From Nipponacmea schrenckii (lineage: Eukaryota > Mollusca > Gastropoda > Lottiidae), in contig JAUJPP010000005.1 in NCBI GenBank assembly GCA_030562195.1, positions 3,596,001-3,660,000 of the forward strand: a stretch of 64,000 nt of DNA, in the 5' to 3' direction. The translations under genes were made by a program, and so were the position numbers. This document shows, in pieces, positions 55,801 to 64,000 of the stretch. The notes below the pieces were generated by a model. That model was given only the letters and a program-made list of their open reading frames with translations. It was not told where the DNA came from and did not search any database. Within the stretch, counting starts at the first letter, position 1. The number at the start of each line of letters is the position of its first letter.

Positions 55801-58348
55801 AATCAAACTTGTTATATTCATGAAGCAAGCCATCAATTTTCTTAGAATTGGGAAATGTGAAGAGATAAAATCTGTGAAATATTGCAACTTTTAAAGATGG
55901 GTTCCCTTATTCATAATTGAGTTAATAATTTCTTTTGAATTACCCAAGCTATTATATGCCCACATACAGTATATTCATTAGAAACACTGATAAATCAATT
56001 AGTAAGTTTGATTTGACCTTAAACTTTGGGAGAATCCAACTTTAAAAAGAATTATTTTGCTTGTCATAAAACAAAAAGCATTTTCCTTACAACTTTGAAG
56101 ATTTCTGCTTTTATGGAATTAATGGAAATTTCGATCGATAGTGAAAGATAGAAAAAGTGTAAATTACTATATTGCAGCTTTGAAAGAATAAATTTCTTTT
56201 GTTTGGTATTATTAAAAAAAACTTTTGAACATTTATGCTTTTGTGGTATTCCTAAATTTTACGTTCTATAGTTCAAAGTTCAACTTATTTTGTTCGGCAT
56301 ATAAAAAGCATTTTTAATAAAGCTTTTGAACATTAATGCTTTTGTGGTATTCCTAAATTTTACGTTCGATGGTTCAAAGTTCAACTTATTTTGTTCGGCA
56401 TATAAAAAGCATTTTTAATAAAACTTTTGAACATTTATGCTTTTGGTATTGGCAGTGGTATTCCAGTAAATTTACGTTCGTTGGTTCACAGTTTAAATTG
56501 GTTGATTTTAAGATGAAGTAGTTGATTATCCAGACCGTATTATTTTAACGACTTATTATTGATTTTATCTAAATAGTCTGCTCTAATAGCAGTATTTTAA
56601 CAGCTTTAACAGTCTTCCTTTTACTTTCTAGTACCATAAATAATAAACTCAAGTAATAACTCATCGTTATAAGCTCTCGTAAACACCGGGCAAGAATTAA
56701 AATAGAAATGATTTTTATCATATATTGCATTCAAAATGAAAATGAAATGAATGGAGTTTTACCTCTTACTTTTCTGCACCTTATTGGCTAATGAAGACAG
56801 GCAATTGCATTCAAAGAAAATGCAAAAGAATATAATGTTTGAATAAATAAAGGAGAAATGTAATTGAATTGTAAGAGAACCAGAAGTCAAGGTTTGAATA
56901 CTAAAAAGTGACACACGTGGCTGATTTTTAATGATTGTGAACGTTTATTTCATTATCAGAAATATAAAAGACAATACTGGCGTCTAAGTAAATTAATTTA
57001 AATATAAATGGAGAAACGTGGAAGAAACGTGGAAGAAATGGTCGAAGAAAATCAGTAAATCTACAGTCGTGACTATTATTTGATTTATGGAGATCAAACG
57101 CTATCAAATTCATTATCACTTCACTTCACAGTCAATATTGATTGAAAAACAATTCGCGGAATTCAAAAAAAGATTTATCAGTCAAGGTATAAGACACAGT
57201 TTATAATAGCGGACGTTGAGAAGACGACAAAGAGTAGAAAACCTCTTTTGAAATCATGATCACAATTTTCCATTCGAATAAATCAGCTTAATGATTCGAA
57301 GACAAAATGGCCGCAATTTTAAAATCAACAAAATTAAGTAAATTGAAACGGAATATTTGTCTACAGGTTTGACAGAAAATCAATTTTGTGAAATACATCG
57401 TGGAAAAGAATTTCTTCAGCTATTTTTTTTATCAGACGAATTTTAATATTATTTGCATACCGTAGTTGATCGTAAAGTTTACTAGTCATAAATTATTTTT
57501 CTTTTTTATGGACGTCTGCAGAAAATTTCATTTCTTAAAGCTACACAAGTCAGGTTTTAAGCAAAATTTTCTGGACAAAATTTACATTGGTTTAATGAAA
57601 ATGGCTGAAAGCAGACGTAACAGAAGTCAAATGATATCCAGATTTTAATAATACAGTTATTCTAATTGGATAATAAAATTAAATCTAAGATTAATTTCAA
57701 TAATTGACCAATCAGATGCCCTTTTACAAAACCTTTAAAGCTACACGAGTAAGGTTTTAAGCAAAATTTCCATGACGAAATTTGCATTTGGATTTTTTGA
57801 AAATAGCTGTAATTGACCAATCAGATGCCTTTTTACAATACCTTTAAAGAAGTGCGTCTCAAGAGTCAAAAATTATTTTCGACAAAACTTGTCCTAAAAA
57901 AGCATTGATAAGTATGTAACTATGGGATGGGATTTAATATGGGATTTAATATGGGATGAAAACTCCATCCCACTATCAGAATATGATAAAGGTCAAGGGA
58001 AAGGCAAAGATAAAGAAATCCTTTATACATCCATCCATTGCATGTCGTTACTGGTTTTGGTTACTTCAAAGTGTATGCAAAATTACTGCATACAAACATA
58101 TTAAATAAATCATTAAATAGAAAGATATATATATCATTAATAAGCAACATATATAATAAAAATGGCGGGAAAAAAATTTGCCAGACGGCAAATCAAAAAA
58201 AAAAAAAAAATCTTGGAGAAAAGAGCCTAACTAAACATTACGAAATTTGTGTACATCGTGCTTGAAGAATGTCGCCTTGACGATATATAAGATGGCCATC
58301 ACTGTCATCCTCTACTGATGGTTCTCGTTCAGCACTTTGTCTTCTCTC
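37611..58348 (-). CDS. CLK2: LAMMER/CLK dual-specificity kinase with duplicated 3' exons
   Basis: Exons on the minus strand, phases matched: 58255-58348 ([20 protein letters not shown]), 54934-55000 ([16 protein letters not shown], Gly loop), 51124-51240 (VALKIIK with the ATP lysine; KLEINVL with the helix-C Glu), 50661-50751 ([19 protein letters not shown]), 47776-47851 ([16 protein letters not shown]), 46764-46893 ([19 protein letters not shown] to APE), 46447-46529 ([18 protein letters not shown]), 45682-45761 ([11 protein letters not shown], the LAMMER signature). Then come alternative exons A 45287-45374 or B 43420-43510, and alternative terminal exons C 39996-41873 or D 37611-37820. CLKs phosphorylate SR splicing factors in the nucleus. 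The exon for the catalytic loop (HTDLKPEN) is not found between 46894 and 47775. The N-terminal RS exons and start codon were not found and may lie beyond 64000. CLK2 is the closest vertebrate-style name, but invertebrates usually have a single Doa/CLK gene. Confidence 0.9.
38300..38530. repeat. ATG/GCT trinucleotide-type microsatellite
   Basis: ATGATGATGCTACAA units with drift, lying in the CLK intron between exons C and D. A second (ATG)n block is at 38845-38885. Confidence 0.85.
39240..39600. repeat. Satellite P array, four copies
   Basis: Units of about 100 bp with ATTATCTGTACCCATTTACA and GGATCCTTTCTACCAGCTGG. It sits downstream of exon C. Confidence 0.9.
39996..41873 (-). CDS. CLK2: CLK alternative terminal exon C, kinase end plus long tail
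   Basis: 625 codons from [20 protein letters not shown], finishing the kinase C-lobe ([20 protein letters not shown]), then about 575 residues of low-complexity acidic/Ser/Pro sequence. Within it, 26-residue repeats ([20 protein letters not shown] and variants) occur about five to six times. A basic cluster ([15 protein letters not shown]) near the end could be a nuclear signal. Reverse AATAAA motifs at 39804 and 39752 support a real 3' end. Such a tail is not typical of CLKs, which end soon after the kinase domain. Confidence 0.85.
   Translation of the reverse strand, partial: HGLLDKGKDHLELFDLIEKMIDYMPENRPTLREALRHKFFRLYHWEEESPPQTDNSLEVMDRFSTNTKSTSPANRFSGEFNLKVENDLTGSPLNLQKPDTFVKSASPHRLDYVSPGASAVASDLPGNRLSSDKGDGVPSDSEDSVPSAAGASSVNERKNVPNSLTLNSTTSSSNKSELQIDFNIIPATPLTPQDVTLSSTMDGSDATTKNKQPEPSPVPQTTDIDINQILGAAEDDVYIDFSARRTSLNGVLNGNGRFNGSSVDQQSLDVVREVVPTPEPIPDVIADVQFSVDVEINEDQPNQFAQNEDTQPSENGDKEVEVVIVVPSPTEDEAPKIIEDVVKVDQEELPDQNPESENVKDLVQNNHDVQDSVTAKMAPVPDAEPEPILTIAPTEATVQINLPPASTNEPSTTQVFNMAAKALEGPDVAATSKANEGTDQVLNISSKAMEGQDGVATNQSNEGTAQVLNMASNALEGQDVAAKSKPNEGTAQVLNMASKDLEGQDVAAKSKPNEGTAQVLNMAAKALKGQDGVPLSKPVETHTIQCPLPPQVGQNSPRPKMRRRQRKRFSDKSSQTFITFPNHDAENEVVQAAFRKYAAKLLANKTTDEESDDDTLQFYDSNETR
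40290..40640 (-). repeat. CLK2: 78-bp coding minisatellite in CLK exon C
   Basis: About five in-frame copies encoding 26 residues each (core QVLNMAxKALEGQD). The minus-strand unit starts AAGTTCTCAATATGG-like. Copy-to-copy changes are mostly single residues, which suggests recent expansion. Confidence 0.85.
41874..43419. other. CLK intron between exons B and C: simple repeats and SINE
   Basis: TTCATGGGATTCATGGAG-type repeats (41940-42030), a SINE body scrap (42780-42830) and a SINE 3' part (43245-43378), whose minus strand reads GAGCCACGGTGGCTCAGTGA. No exon. Confidence 0.6.
43420..43510 (-). CDS. CLK2: CLK alternative exon B (CMGC insert)
   Basis: Encodes [20 protein letters not shown] plus [10 protein letters not shown]. 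Acceptor ACAACCCAG, donor GTAAGC, phases 2 and 0. It shares 17 of the last 24 residues with exon A. Including both would duplicate one kinase segment, so they are expected to be mutually exclusive. Confidence 0.88.
43855..44270. mobile_element. Large palindromic MITE-like element
   Basis: The left arm (GATTGTAAAGAAGCTTTATA, GTATCAGAGACACTGATAGC) is mirrored by the right arm (GCTATCAGTGTCCCTGATAC, CCTCTTTACAATCTCTTTAA) ending at about 44150, with a second right arm to 44270. It is the clearest copy of the family in this window. Confidence 0.75.
44530..45010. repeat. Satellite Q array
   Basis: About seven degenerate units of 60-75 bp: TACCAGCTGGTCCTTGG, AAACAACTTTATTTTACAAG, GATAACAACTTAGGTTCAC. 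It lies in the CLK intron between exons A and B. Confidence 0.85.
45287..45374 (-). CDS. CLK2: CLK alternative exon A (CMGC insert)
   Basis: Encodes [20 protein letters not shown] plus VRENCKPLY. The acceptor is TTCTTAAG and the donor GTGAGT. It enters in phase 2 and leaves in phase 0, exactly like exon B. Its start (TNFFW) departs from the usual KQKYF. Confidence 0.88.
45790..46065. repeat. 17-21 bp minisatellite
   Basis: About 13 copies of GATTGTGAACTGGGATTA and variants, in a CLK intron. Confidence 0.85.
46894..47775 (-). other. CLK intron where the catalytic-loop exon is expected but not seen
   Basis: Flanking exons end in phase 1 (47776) and resume in phase 0 (46893), so an exon of length 2 modulo 3, roughly 90-100 bp, is required. 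The interval holds GGAACATGATCAAATGAAA repeats (46900-47215), a MITE scrap (47340-47420) and diverged GTTAAGTTGACTTTAGCCAA duplicates (47290-47700). No frame encodes HTDLKPEN or the FLH...NKL lead-in. Confidence 0.75.
47950..48415. repeat. 23-bp tandem repeat
   Basis: About 18 copies of ATCAAATAAGTCAAAATATG plus TCC/TCA, in a CLK intron. Confidence 0.9.
49280..49895. repeat. Hybrid satellite array switching from P to Q units
   Basis: Five units of about 100 bp with ATTCCAGTCAACCCAGCTGT and TAAATGGGTACAGATAATC (P), then two units of about 82 bp with ACTTGTGAACCTAAGTAGTT (Q). All share GACCAAGGACCAGCTGGTAG plus AAAGGATCC. Confidence 0.9.
50285..50640. repeat. 45-bp tandem repeat derived from SINE body
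   Basis: Seven to eight copies containing CTGCAGTGTGCAAATAGGTA and AAATTTGCAATGACTG. The motif GCAGTGTGCAA-TGAGG-AAATTTGCC is part of the local SINE body, so the minisatellite probably grew from a SINE. Confidence 0.8.
51420..52015. repeat. 52-bp tandem repeat with internal hairpin
   Basis: Eleven nearly identical copies. Each holds TAATTGT...ACAATTA arms around ACATGCCAAGCTTATTACTA. High copy identity suggests recent spread. Confidence 0.9.
52190..52865. repeat. GATGAATGA-rich minisatellites
   Basis: 52190-52550: ATAACAGGGATGAATGACAG-type units. 52560-52865: 20-bp AAAGAAATTGATGAATGAAT units, about 14 copies. Confidence 0.85.
52905..53855. repeat. 68-bp tandem repeat
   Basis: Thirteen to fourteen copies with AAAGTATTTATATATATTAT, TATGATGTTCAAGGAATGTA and AGAGTGAAAGTAGTGTG. 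ORFs read across it are artefacts. Confidence 0.9.
53935..54930. other. CLK intron: direct duplication and unique sequence
   Basis: GGGTCTTCACAATCAATGTG with ATATGATATCATGTT occurs at about 53963 and 54151. The rest is AT-rich with no exon seen before 54934. Confidence 0.6.
55130..55560. repeat. 25-45 bp minisatellite
   Basis: About ten degenerate units of GTCACAGTTCTATTTACATG and TCCAAAAGGTC, in a CLK intron. Confidence 0.8.
55560..58254. other. CLK intron, mostly unique AT-rich; minor duplications
   Basis: Two to three copies of a roughly 120-bp unit (TTTGTGGTATTCCTAAATTT, TTCAACTTATTTTGTTCGGC) at 56230-56430, a SINE scrap (56745-56810) and a duplicate of AAGCTACACAAGTCAGGTTT (57537) at about 57737. 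No exon. Confidence 0.6.
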
Positions 58349-58349
58349 C

Positions 58350-58400
58350 TATAATCATCATCATCATCATCATCATCATTACCATCATCATTACGAAATC
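58350..58400. repeat. ATC microsatellite adjoining a CLK 3' splice site
   Basis: (ATC)n directly upstream of the acceptor of exon 58255-58348 on the minus strand. It replaces the usual polypyrimidine tract with (GAT)n ending TTATAG, so this is a weak-looking acceptor. Confidence 0.7.
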
Positions 58401-58977
58401 ATTAATATTCATCCACCATTGGCAAGCCATCAACCAATCAGAACCATAGATTGTAGTGGTTTTTGGTAGTTTCGTATGTTTTTTCGTAAGTGGAAGTTTT
58501 CGTCAGCGACACAGCAGATATGCGAGAGAATAAGGGGATGCAACACGGTAAAGATCGTGTCAACAAATTTCACACAAAATTTTCATTTTTCATATTTCAA
58601 GCATGAAAAATTGAAAAAAGTATTCAAGTATTTGAAAATTTAACATAATTGTGAATTATGGACTTTGAAATACTAAATTAAATCATGAAAATTCTTCTAT
58701 TAATTTGGTTTTCGTTTTGATTAAATTATATTTAATTGAAAGATAGGAAATGAAAGTTAATTTGTACCAATTACTGAATTATTTTGATAAAAAATTATTA
58801 AAAAATTATGGAAATTCAAAGCTAGGAAGATGAACGAAACCACAAAAATATTTTAAAAATTTTGTGTAGATTTTGGCACATTTAATAAAATTTCAATAAT
58901 TGTGAAAAATCTTAAAAGTATTTAATCCAAAAATGTGCAGTTTGATTCATCTTAATAGGAAACATTTCTCAAGAAAC

Positions 58978-59095
58978 CTTTTGGTAAATTCAGCTGCAAC
59001 AGTTTTTTCAAGTTCATCTATACCAATTCTTTCATACATAGAAATCACAAGTTCATCAAATATAACTGAAGTATCAAATTTTCCTTTCAAAAACT
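58978..59095 (-). CDS. Possible orphan 3' terminal exon (low confidence)
   Basis: After an acceptor-like CATTTTTCAG the minus strand encodes FLKGKFDTSVIFDELVISMY, then ERIGIDELEKTVAAEFTKRF, then LEKCFLLR and a stop at about 58947. It is amphipathic and protein-like, but I cannot place it in a family or find partner exons. It could be an alternative exon, a relic of a transposon gene, or chance. Confidence 0.25.
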
Positions 59096-59164
59096 GAAAA
59101 ATGCTTAAGGTAGGCCTACAATTCAAACAAAACTCACTTAACCAACTTCTGAACCCAACAAACG

Positions 59165-59275
59165 AAATAAATGGAATTTTATGTCCCACTCTTCTGAACC
59201 TAATGGGTTAATGAAGACAGACAGTGCCATGCAGTGTGTAGAAATTTTGCTAGGACAGCAGCAAACAGGGAAATC
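59165..59275 (+). mobile_element. SINE body fragment
   Basis: AAATGGAATTTTATGTCCCA, then AGTGCCATGCAGTGTGTAGA, in the same order as the full copy at 59575. Confidence 0.7.
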
Positions 59276-59574
59276 CCCAAACCCAAACTTCCAAATTTTC
59301 CACTTAAAAACCAAAATTCGTTCGACGGTAACACAGATATCAGTTACCATAATTACAACAAGAATGGCAACTGTTAAAAATTTTACACCTAATTTCTGAA
59401 AATAACCCTAATTCATGACGAAAATAATAACCATCGCCAAGAAGCTTTCAACTTATTTGCCAAGTTTTCAAACGTGTGCCTACACACACCATTTATTTCT
59501 TTTTCAACACCAATGACATAAACTAGATAAGAGTTCTTGCAACACGAATTAACCTGAGCAGTTAAATAACTACC

Positions 59575-59915
59575 CAGAAATAAATGGAGTTTTACATCCT
59601 ACTCTTTAACACCTACTGGGCTAATGAAGATGAGCAACGCCATGCAGTATGCAGAAATTTGCCAATACAGCAGCATAAGCTTCCTCTCTTTGCGATTCCA
59701 ACTGTCGAGGGATCTTTAACATACACAAACTGTAGCACACAGGGCTTCTGAATTATTAGACGCTTTTTCCATGTCAGTCCCTCCGACCTTCATCACTGTG
59801 AGGCAGAAACTGGGTTGAAAAATCAGAAAGTTCATCTCAACCTTTGCCAGGATTGAACCCTGGATCCTCAGGTTAGCGAGCAAGCATCTAACTCACTGAG
59901 TCACTGCAGTACTCA
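59575..59915 (-). mobile_element. Nearly complete tRNA-derived SINE
   Basis: On the plus strand: ATGGAGTTTTACATCCTACT, ACGCCATGCAGTATGCAGAA, CAACTGTCGAGGGATCTTTA, CCTTCATCACTGTGAGGCAG, GATTGAACCCTGGATCCTCA and a tRNA-like end (ACTCACTGAGTCACTGC). Read on the minus strand, the tRNA-like head (GCAGTGACTCAGTGAGTTAG, B-box GGTTCAATCC) comes first, so the element points leftward. About 340 bp, with many fragments elsewhere in the window. Confidence 0.8.
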
Positions 59916-59919
59916 AATA

Positions 59920-62900
59920 ACTTAAACCTCAAACTCAATTTCCATTACAAGCAAACCAAAAAAAAATAATTGAATGAATATTTATGAGTAACATTTTAAT
60001 TCGTGTTTTTCTGAATCTACCGAATTATTTTTTTTTTGTCTAAAAAAACACAGTTACGAAAACAATAAATTTGGACTGATATCAAAATTTGTGAAAATAT
60101 GTTTGTTTTTTTAAACCACCAACCACTTTTAATGTCTGTATCATTTTTCTATCAAAATATACCAAATTGATGCCCGGAATTCTTTTCTCAATTCAATGAA
60201 GCTAATGTTCAATCAAAATAACAGGTGGCTAAAAAAAATTGCCATTTCTGTAAATATATTATGAGGCAATTAATGATCTGAAAGAAATTTTTCTGAATTT
60301 TTAATTAAAAAAATTAAGTTCACCCTAATTTATTCAAGGTGATTAAAGAGTTTGGAAATTTAAGCTTTGATTTCCAATACAAGCTAATTAGTTGACAGGA
60401 AAAAAAGCATTAGAGGTTTTCCTTGCATGTAAAGACTAGAGCAAAAGGGATTTCCTTGCTTTATACCCAACCAACATGAAAAGTTACAAGCTAAAACAAT
60501 AGTATGTCATCTTGGGATAGATATTCTTTCTAAATTCATTACCACACTACATTAAAACATTAAGGCCTAAAAGGGTCTCCTTGCTTCATTCCTCTACCAA
60601 CGATATAAAAATCATCAAAAGCTTGGCCAAAAAAAAAAAACCCAAAACACACTCAAAAACTTGGGATAGATATTCATTGCCACACTACATTAACAGATTA
60701 AGGCCTAAAAGGGTCTCCTTGCTACATTCCTCTACCAACCATTTCAAAATCATCAAAAGCTTGGCCAGGAAAATATCAATCAAGGAACCAGAAATAGATA
60801 AATGATGGGTAGAATGAAATAAATATTTCACAGCTGAATGGAAGTACCAGCAGGTAATATGATCTTTCATTCCATCTGTCATTCTTTCATTTCATTTATC
60901 TATTTTTACCATCTCTCTATTTCCACATTCCATCTTTTATCATTTTATCAATTATTCATTACAGTTTTAAATATTCAAATATAACATAATTGAGCTAAAA
61001 GATGCCATAATATTTGAAATTGCCCAACAAGTTTGAAATGATGAACATTTCAATTTAATTAGCCACAAATTTAATATGTTACAAATATAAAAAATTAGCT
61101 GTCAAATTTAGCTGTCAGAACATTTTTTAGATCCAGTAAATTATATAAACAATAAACAGCTGATTTAGAAAGATAACAATTAATGATAACAGCTTAATCA
61201 AACATCCATCTGGTATCTATTAACCCCCCTGCTTCTCCTTAATTAGACCAGAGCAATAAACCCACAGGGTTAGCAATTTAAGGTTTACTGTTACATTATC
61301 AGAAGCTTGACCATACATGACTGATTTGAAACTGGATATTGTGGGCTTAAATTTGATGTCATTTTGGACGTTGCTATGACAACTCTAAAGCAAAAAAATG
61401 CATTTATAAAGAACTTTGGTATTAAATTTCTGAAGCCCTTTACAAAATGTTTGGTCATTGCTTGTAAACAGAATAAAAATCTGAGTAATGAAGTGGTCGT
61501 GGTACCTATTTAAATTGTTCAGAATAATCCTTTAAAAAACCTTATATAACCTGTCCAACAACAGAAACCATAGTAACTAGTAATGGAAAAAACAAAATGG
61601 CTGCCTTTCCAGCTGATATTATCAACAAAAATTCTCATCTGAATTTAAAAATTGCAGCCACAAAACATCCTTCAAGCCAAAAAGAGCACATAGACTTATC
61701 TAATCCAATGATATAAGAAATGAGAAATCACCACGGTAACACAATACTTCACGTCTGCTATGAATACCAGAAATCCAAAATGTCTGACAGACGGGCAAAT
61801 GTCAAACTTTTGACTACTTTGAGAAAACTTCACCAAACTTTGTTGAGACAAGATCCAAAAGGTTTCTTGAAAAATTGTTCCTGTACTCCCAGGTGACCTA
61901 GTTTTGTTTTGGAATAGCCCTACCTTACGACGATTTAAATACGAAGGCATGTTTCCCCATTGCCTAGTTCCCTGATTGAGGTTGCCTTGGTCTACACAGT
62001 CCAATCTCATAGCACTAACTGATACCACAGATGGAATAGGAACCAAAGTTCGGATTATCCAGCCACTCACAGACTCCTATCACCTTCTAGTAAAAGAGTC
62101 TATTACCAAAAATATTTATATCAACAGTCTTGATTGTCAAGACATTTTAAACCATATTGGCACCACATGTTAAAGTCTTTAATCTTAAGTTAGCTTTGAA
62201 CATCCAGTTCCTTAATGTCAATGCCAATTTATGACTAACTGCAAAACTTTCGTCACAAATGGGGGACAAGTCATTCTTAATCAGAAAATGATGTTTTAGG
62301 CACAGCAATAGAAGCTTCCAGAAAGAACTGGGATTCTCTGTGATTCACATTAAAAGATCTCTCCCATTTAATAAATAATACTGAATTGTAAGGCACTTAT
62401 AGTGGTCAATGCATATTTCAAGGCAGTTTTTAATGGTCTGGTGTTTTTAATGAATTTATGGTTTTGTTGGAAGAAAAGGAAGCACAATTTATCTTAGTTC
62501 AAAGGCACTGGAAAATAGAGGCTATCTATCAAGAAAGTTTTCTTCTGATTGGCTTCAAAGTGTTTCTCACATTTTATCACTAACAACCAGACACATGCTA
62601 ATTATCTGATAAGCAATATAAGTTTTCTGGAAGACTGGACGTGAGGGTCTACTATCAGGGCATACATAACAGTAACCTGATCCCGATGCTCTGTGGCTAA
62701 AAATAGCGCCACAATTCTTCCACTAGCTTCTGATGAACTGAGAATGCACATCTCACAAATTCCAATAGGTATGAGTTAGAAAGTTTGGCAGTCGTCATAG
62801 TAACTGTAGTATCTATTTTATGAGAGAGTAGTGAATTGTTCCACCTTGATAAGTTTGCAGACGTGTAAAAGGATGAAAGGCAGACGGATTCTGTCTAGTT

Positions 62901-63800
62901 GCAGACGGGCACAGGTGAATGAATCAGGTCTGTAAGGAGTGGGCTATCAGCTCATCTGCCAGCCATTATAAATATTATCACGTCACGTTGAAGGTATTTC
63001 ACCCGACAGAGCAACAGATATCGTAATTTCTGCTGTTATACTTGTTCTAATTTCACAATAGCTGTTTGTTTTCTTTCTTCTGTTATCAGGCTACCGTATT
63101 TTTGACAAATAGGTCACCTTTTTTTACATAAAAACACAGTACGCATCTCAAAATTATTCATTTAGTTACTTGACTTGGGGTCACAAATAGGGTCAATTAA
63201 ATCACTTTTCTGACAAATGGGTCAATTAGCAATTTTGATAAACAAGTTACTGACAAATTGGTCACTTTCCTTTCTTTCAAAAATGAGTCACATTTGCTCT
63301 TTGAGTCATTCGTTAATTTCTTAACAAAACGGGTCACGTTTTACAGGCAGTTGAGTCAGATAACAGAACTGAAAAATATTCCTGGAACTTACAAGTCACT
63401 TTAAAAAGAACAGACATAACAAATCAGATTACCAGGAAAAAATTCTGATCCTTTTCTCAATGCCATGATTTATTTCCTTATCAGCGCCAAAGACATTTTC
63501 AATATCAGATTCCATATGACATTCCTGTTATATTTGTCACATTTTGACACTTTTAATCACCAATCAGTCATTAGGCACTAATACTGATATACATTCTGTA
63601 GGCATTATCATTATAAGAAGTAAGCCTTATTTGGTTATATTACATCAGCCTTGGTTATATTACTATTACTTAGTTAATCATCATACAATACTCAATTATT
63701 TCCTATTTGGTTATTTATAACATCAGCTTAGGTTATATTCCTTGAGTTAGTATCACATTAACTCCTTTTGGATAAATAACATCATAGAACTCCTAGTTTA
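59920..63800. other. AT-rich flank, no gene recognised
   Basis: A direct duplication of about 145 bp (AGGCCTAAAAGGGTCTCCTT at about 60562 and 60700), a poly-T/A-rich part, and a GGGTCA/TGGGTCA-rich stretch (63105-63360). N-terminal exons of the CLK-like gene would be expected on the minus strand here or beyond, but I found no RS-rich exon. Confidence 0.55.
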
Positions 63801-63960
63801 AATTGAATTTCAGGAACCACAGACATTTTGCAATAGTCATATATGTTTAATTACAGGAACACCGGAAGTCTGATTGAAATTGGAATGGTGTAAATTGATG
63901 CTATCAGTGTCCCTAACACATATAAAAGTTTAAGGAAACCATCTCTTTAATTCACAAACA
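63800..63960. mobile_element. MITE-like palindromic family member
   Basis: CAGGAACCACAGACATTTTG, then ATGGTGTAAATTGATGCTAT, then CAGTGTCCCTAACACATATA and an end CCATCTCTTTAATT: one arm of the same family as 43855-44270. Confidence 0.65.
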
Positions 63961-64000
63961 TTACTTTCGTTCTGTAATCAGTTCAAAAATTATTTCCAAA

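Noticed and set aside
61696..62070. 124-codon minus-strand ORF
   Set aside because: No recognisable domain, atypical composition and no splice context; treated as chance.

Overview
This is an AT-rich, intron-rich animal nuclear genome segment. The protein-coding exons read like a lophotrochozoan, and most plausibly a mollusc; that is an inference from how the proteins look and from the repeat style, not from a search. Splice sites are ordinary GT-AG. No reverse transcriptase or transposase ORF is evident. Most non-coding DNA is tandem minisatellite, short palindromic (MITE-like) elements, tRNA-derived SINE fragments and a modular dispersed satellite.

Layout: (1) 42-2518 (+), last two visible coding exons of an unrecognised, probably nuclear, acidic/basic low-complexity protein. 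(2) 4.9-11.15 kb, a tandemly duplicated unit in which a strongly conserved TATA/E-box module is followed by 10 (unit 1) or 13 (unit 2) different tRNA-like sequences on both strands; this is the strangest part of the window. (3) 13.4-16.7 kb (-), clathrin light chain, six coding exons, with an unusual Gly-rich 'LLDM' repeat exon. (4) 17.2-21.9 kb (+), a tubulin cofactor E-like protein (TBCEL: LRRs plus C-terminal ubiquitin-like domain), divergent from clathrin light chain; it has a large low-complexity insertion, an apparent frame break, and an intron minisatellite that multiplies its own 5' splice site. (5) 23.2-24.7 kb (-), SNRNP25 (U11/U12 snRNP 25 kDa), and 25.6-27.8 kb (+), POLR3K (RNA polymerase III subunit RPC10), head to head exactly as in human 16p13.3. 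(6) 28.7-29.7 kb (-), a 357-codon intronless ORF of unknown function. (7) 30-37 kb, repeats and no convincing gene. (8) 37.6-58.35 kb (-), a LAMMER/CLK dual-specificity kinase spread over 21 kb, with its N-terminal exons beyond what I can identify. (9) 58.4-64 kb, repeats, SINE copies and one possible orphan 3' exon.

The CLK-like gene has duplicated 3' exons: two phase-matched alternatives for the CMGC-insert exon and two alternative terminal exons (625-codon tail against 69-codon tail). The exon that should carry the catalytic loop (HTDLKPEN) is not found in its expected intron. Functional themes are RNA processing and transcription (SNRNP25, POLR3K, CLK) and cytoskeleton/trafficking (TBCEL, clathrin light chain). 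Apart from the SNRNP25-POLR3K pair, the genes look like ordinary neighbours rather than a pathway cluster.
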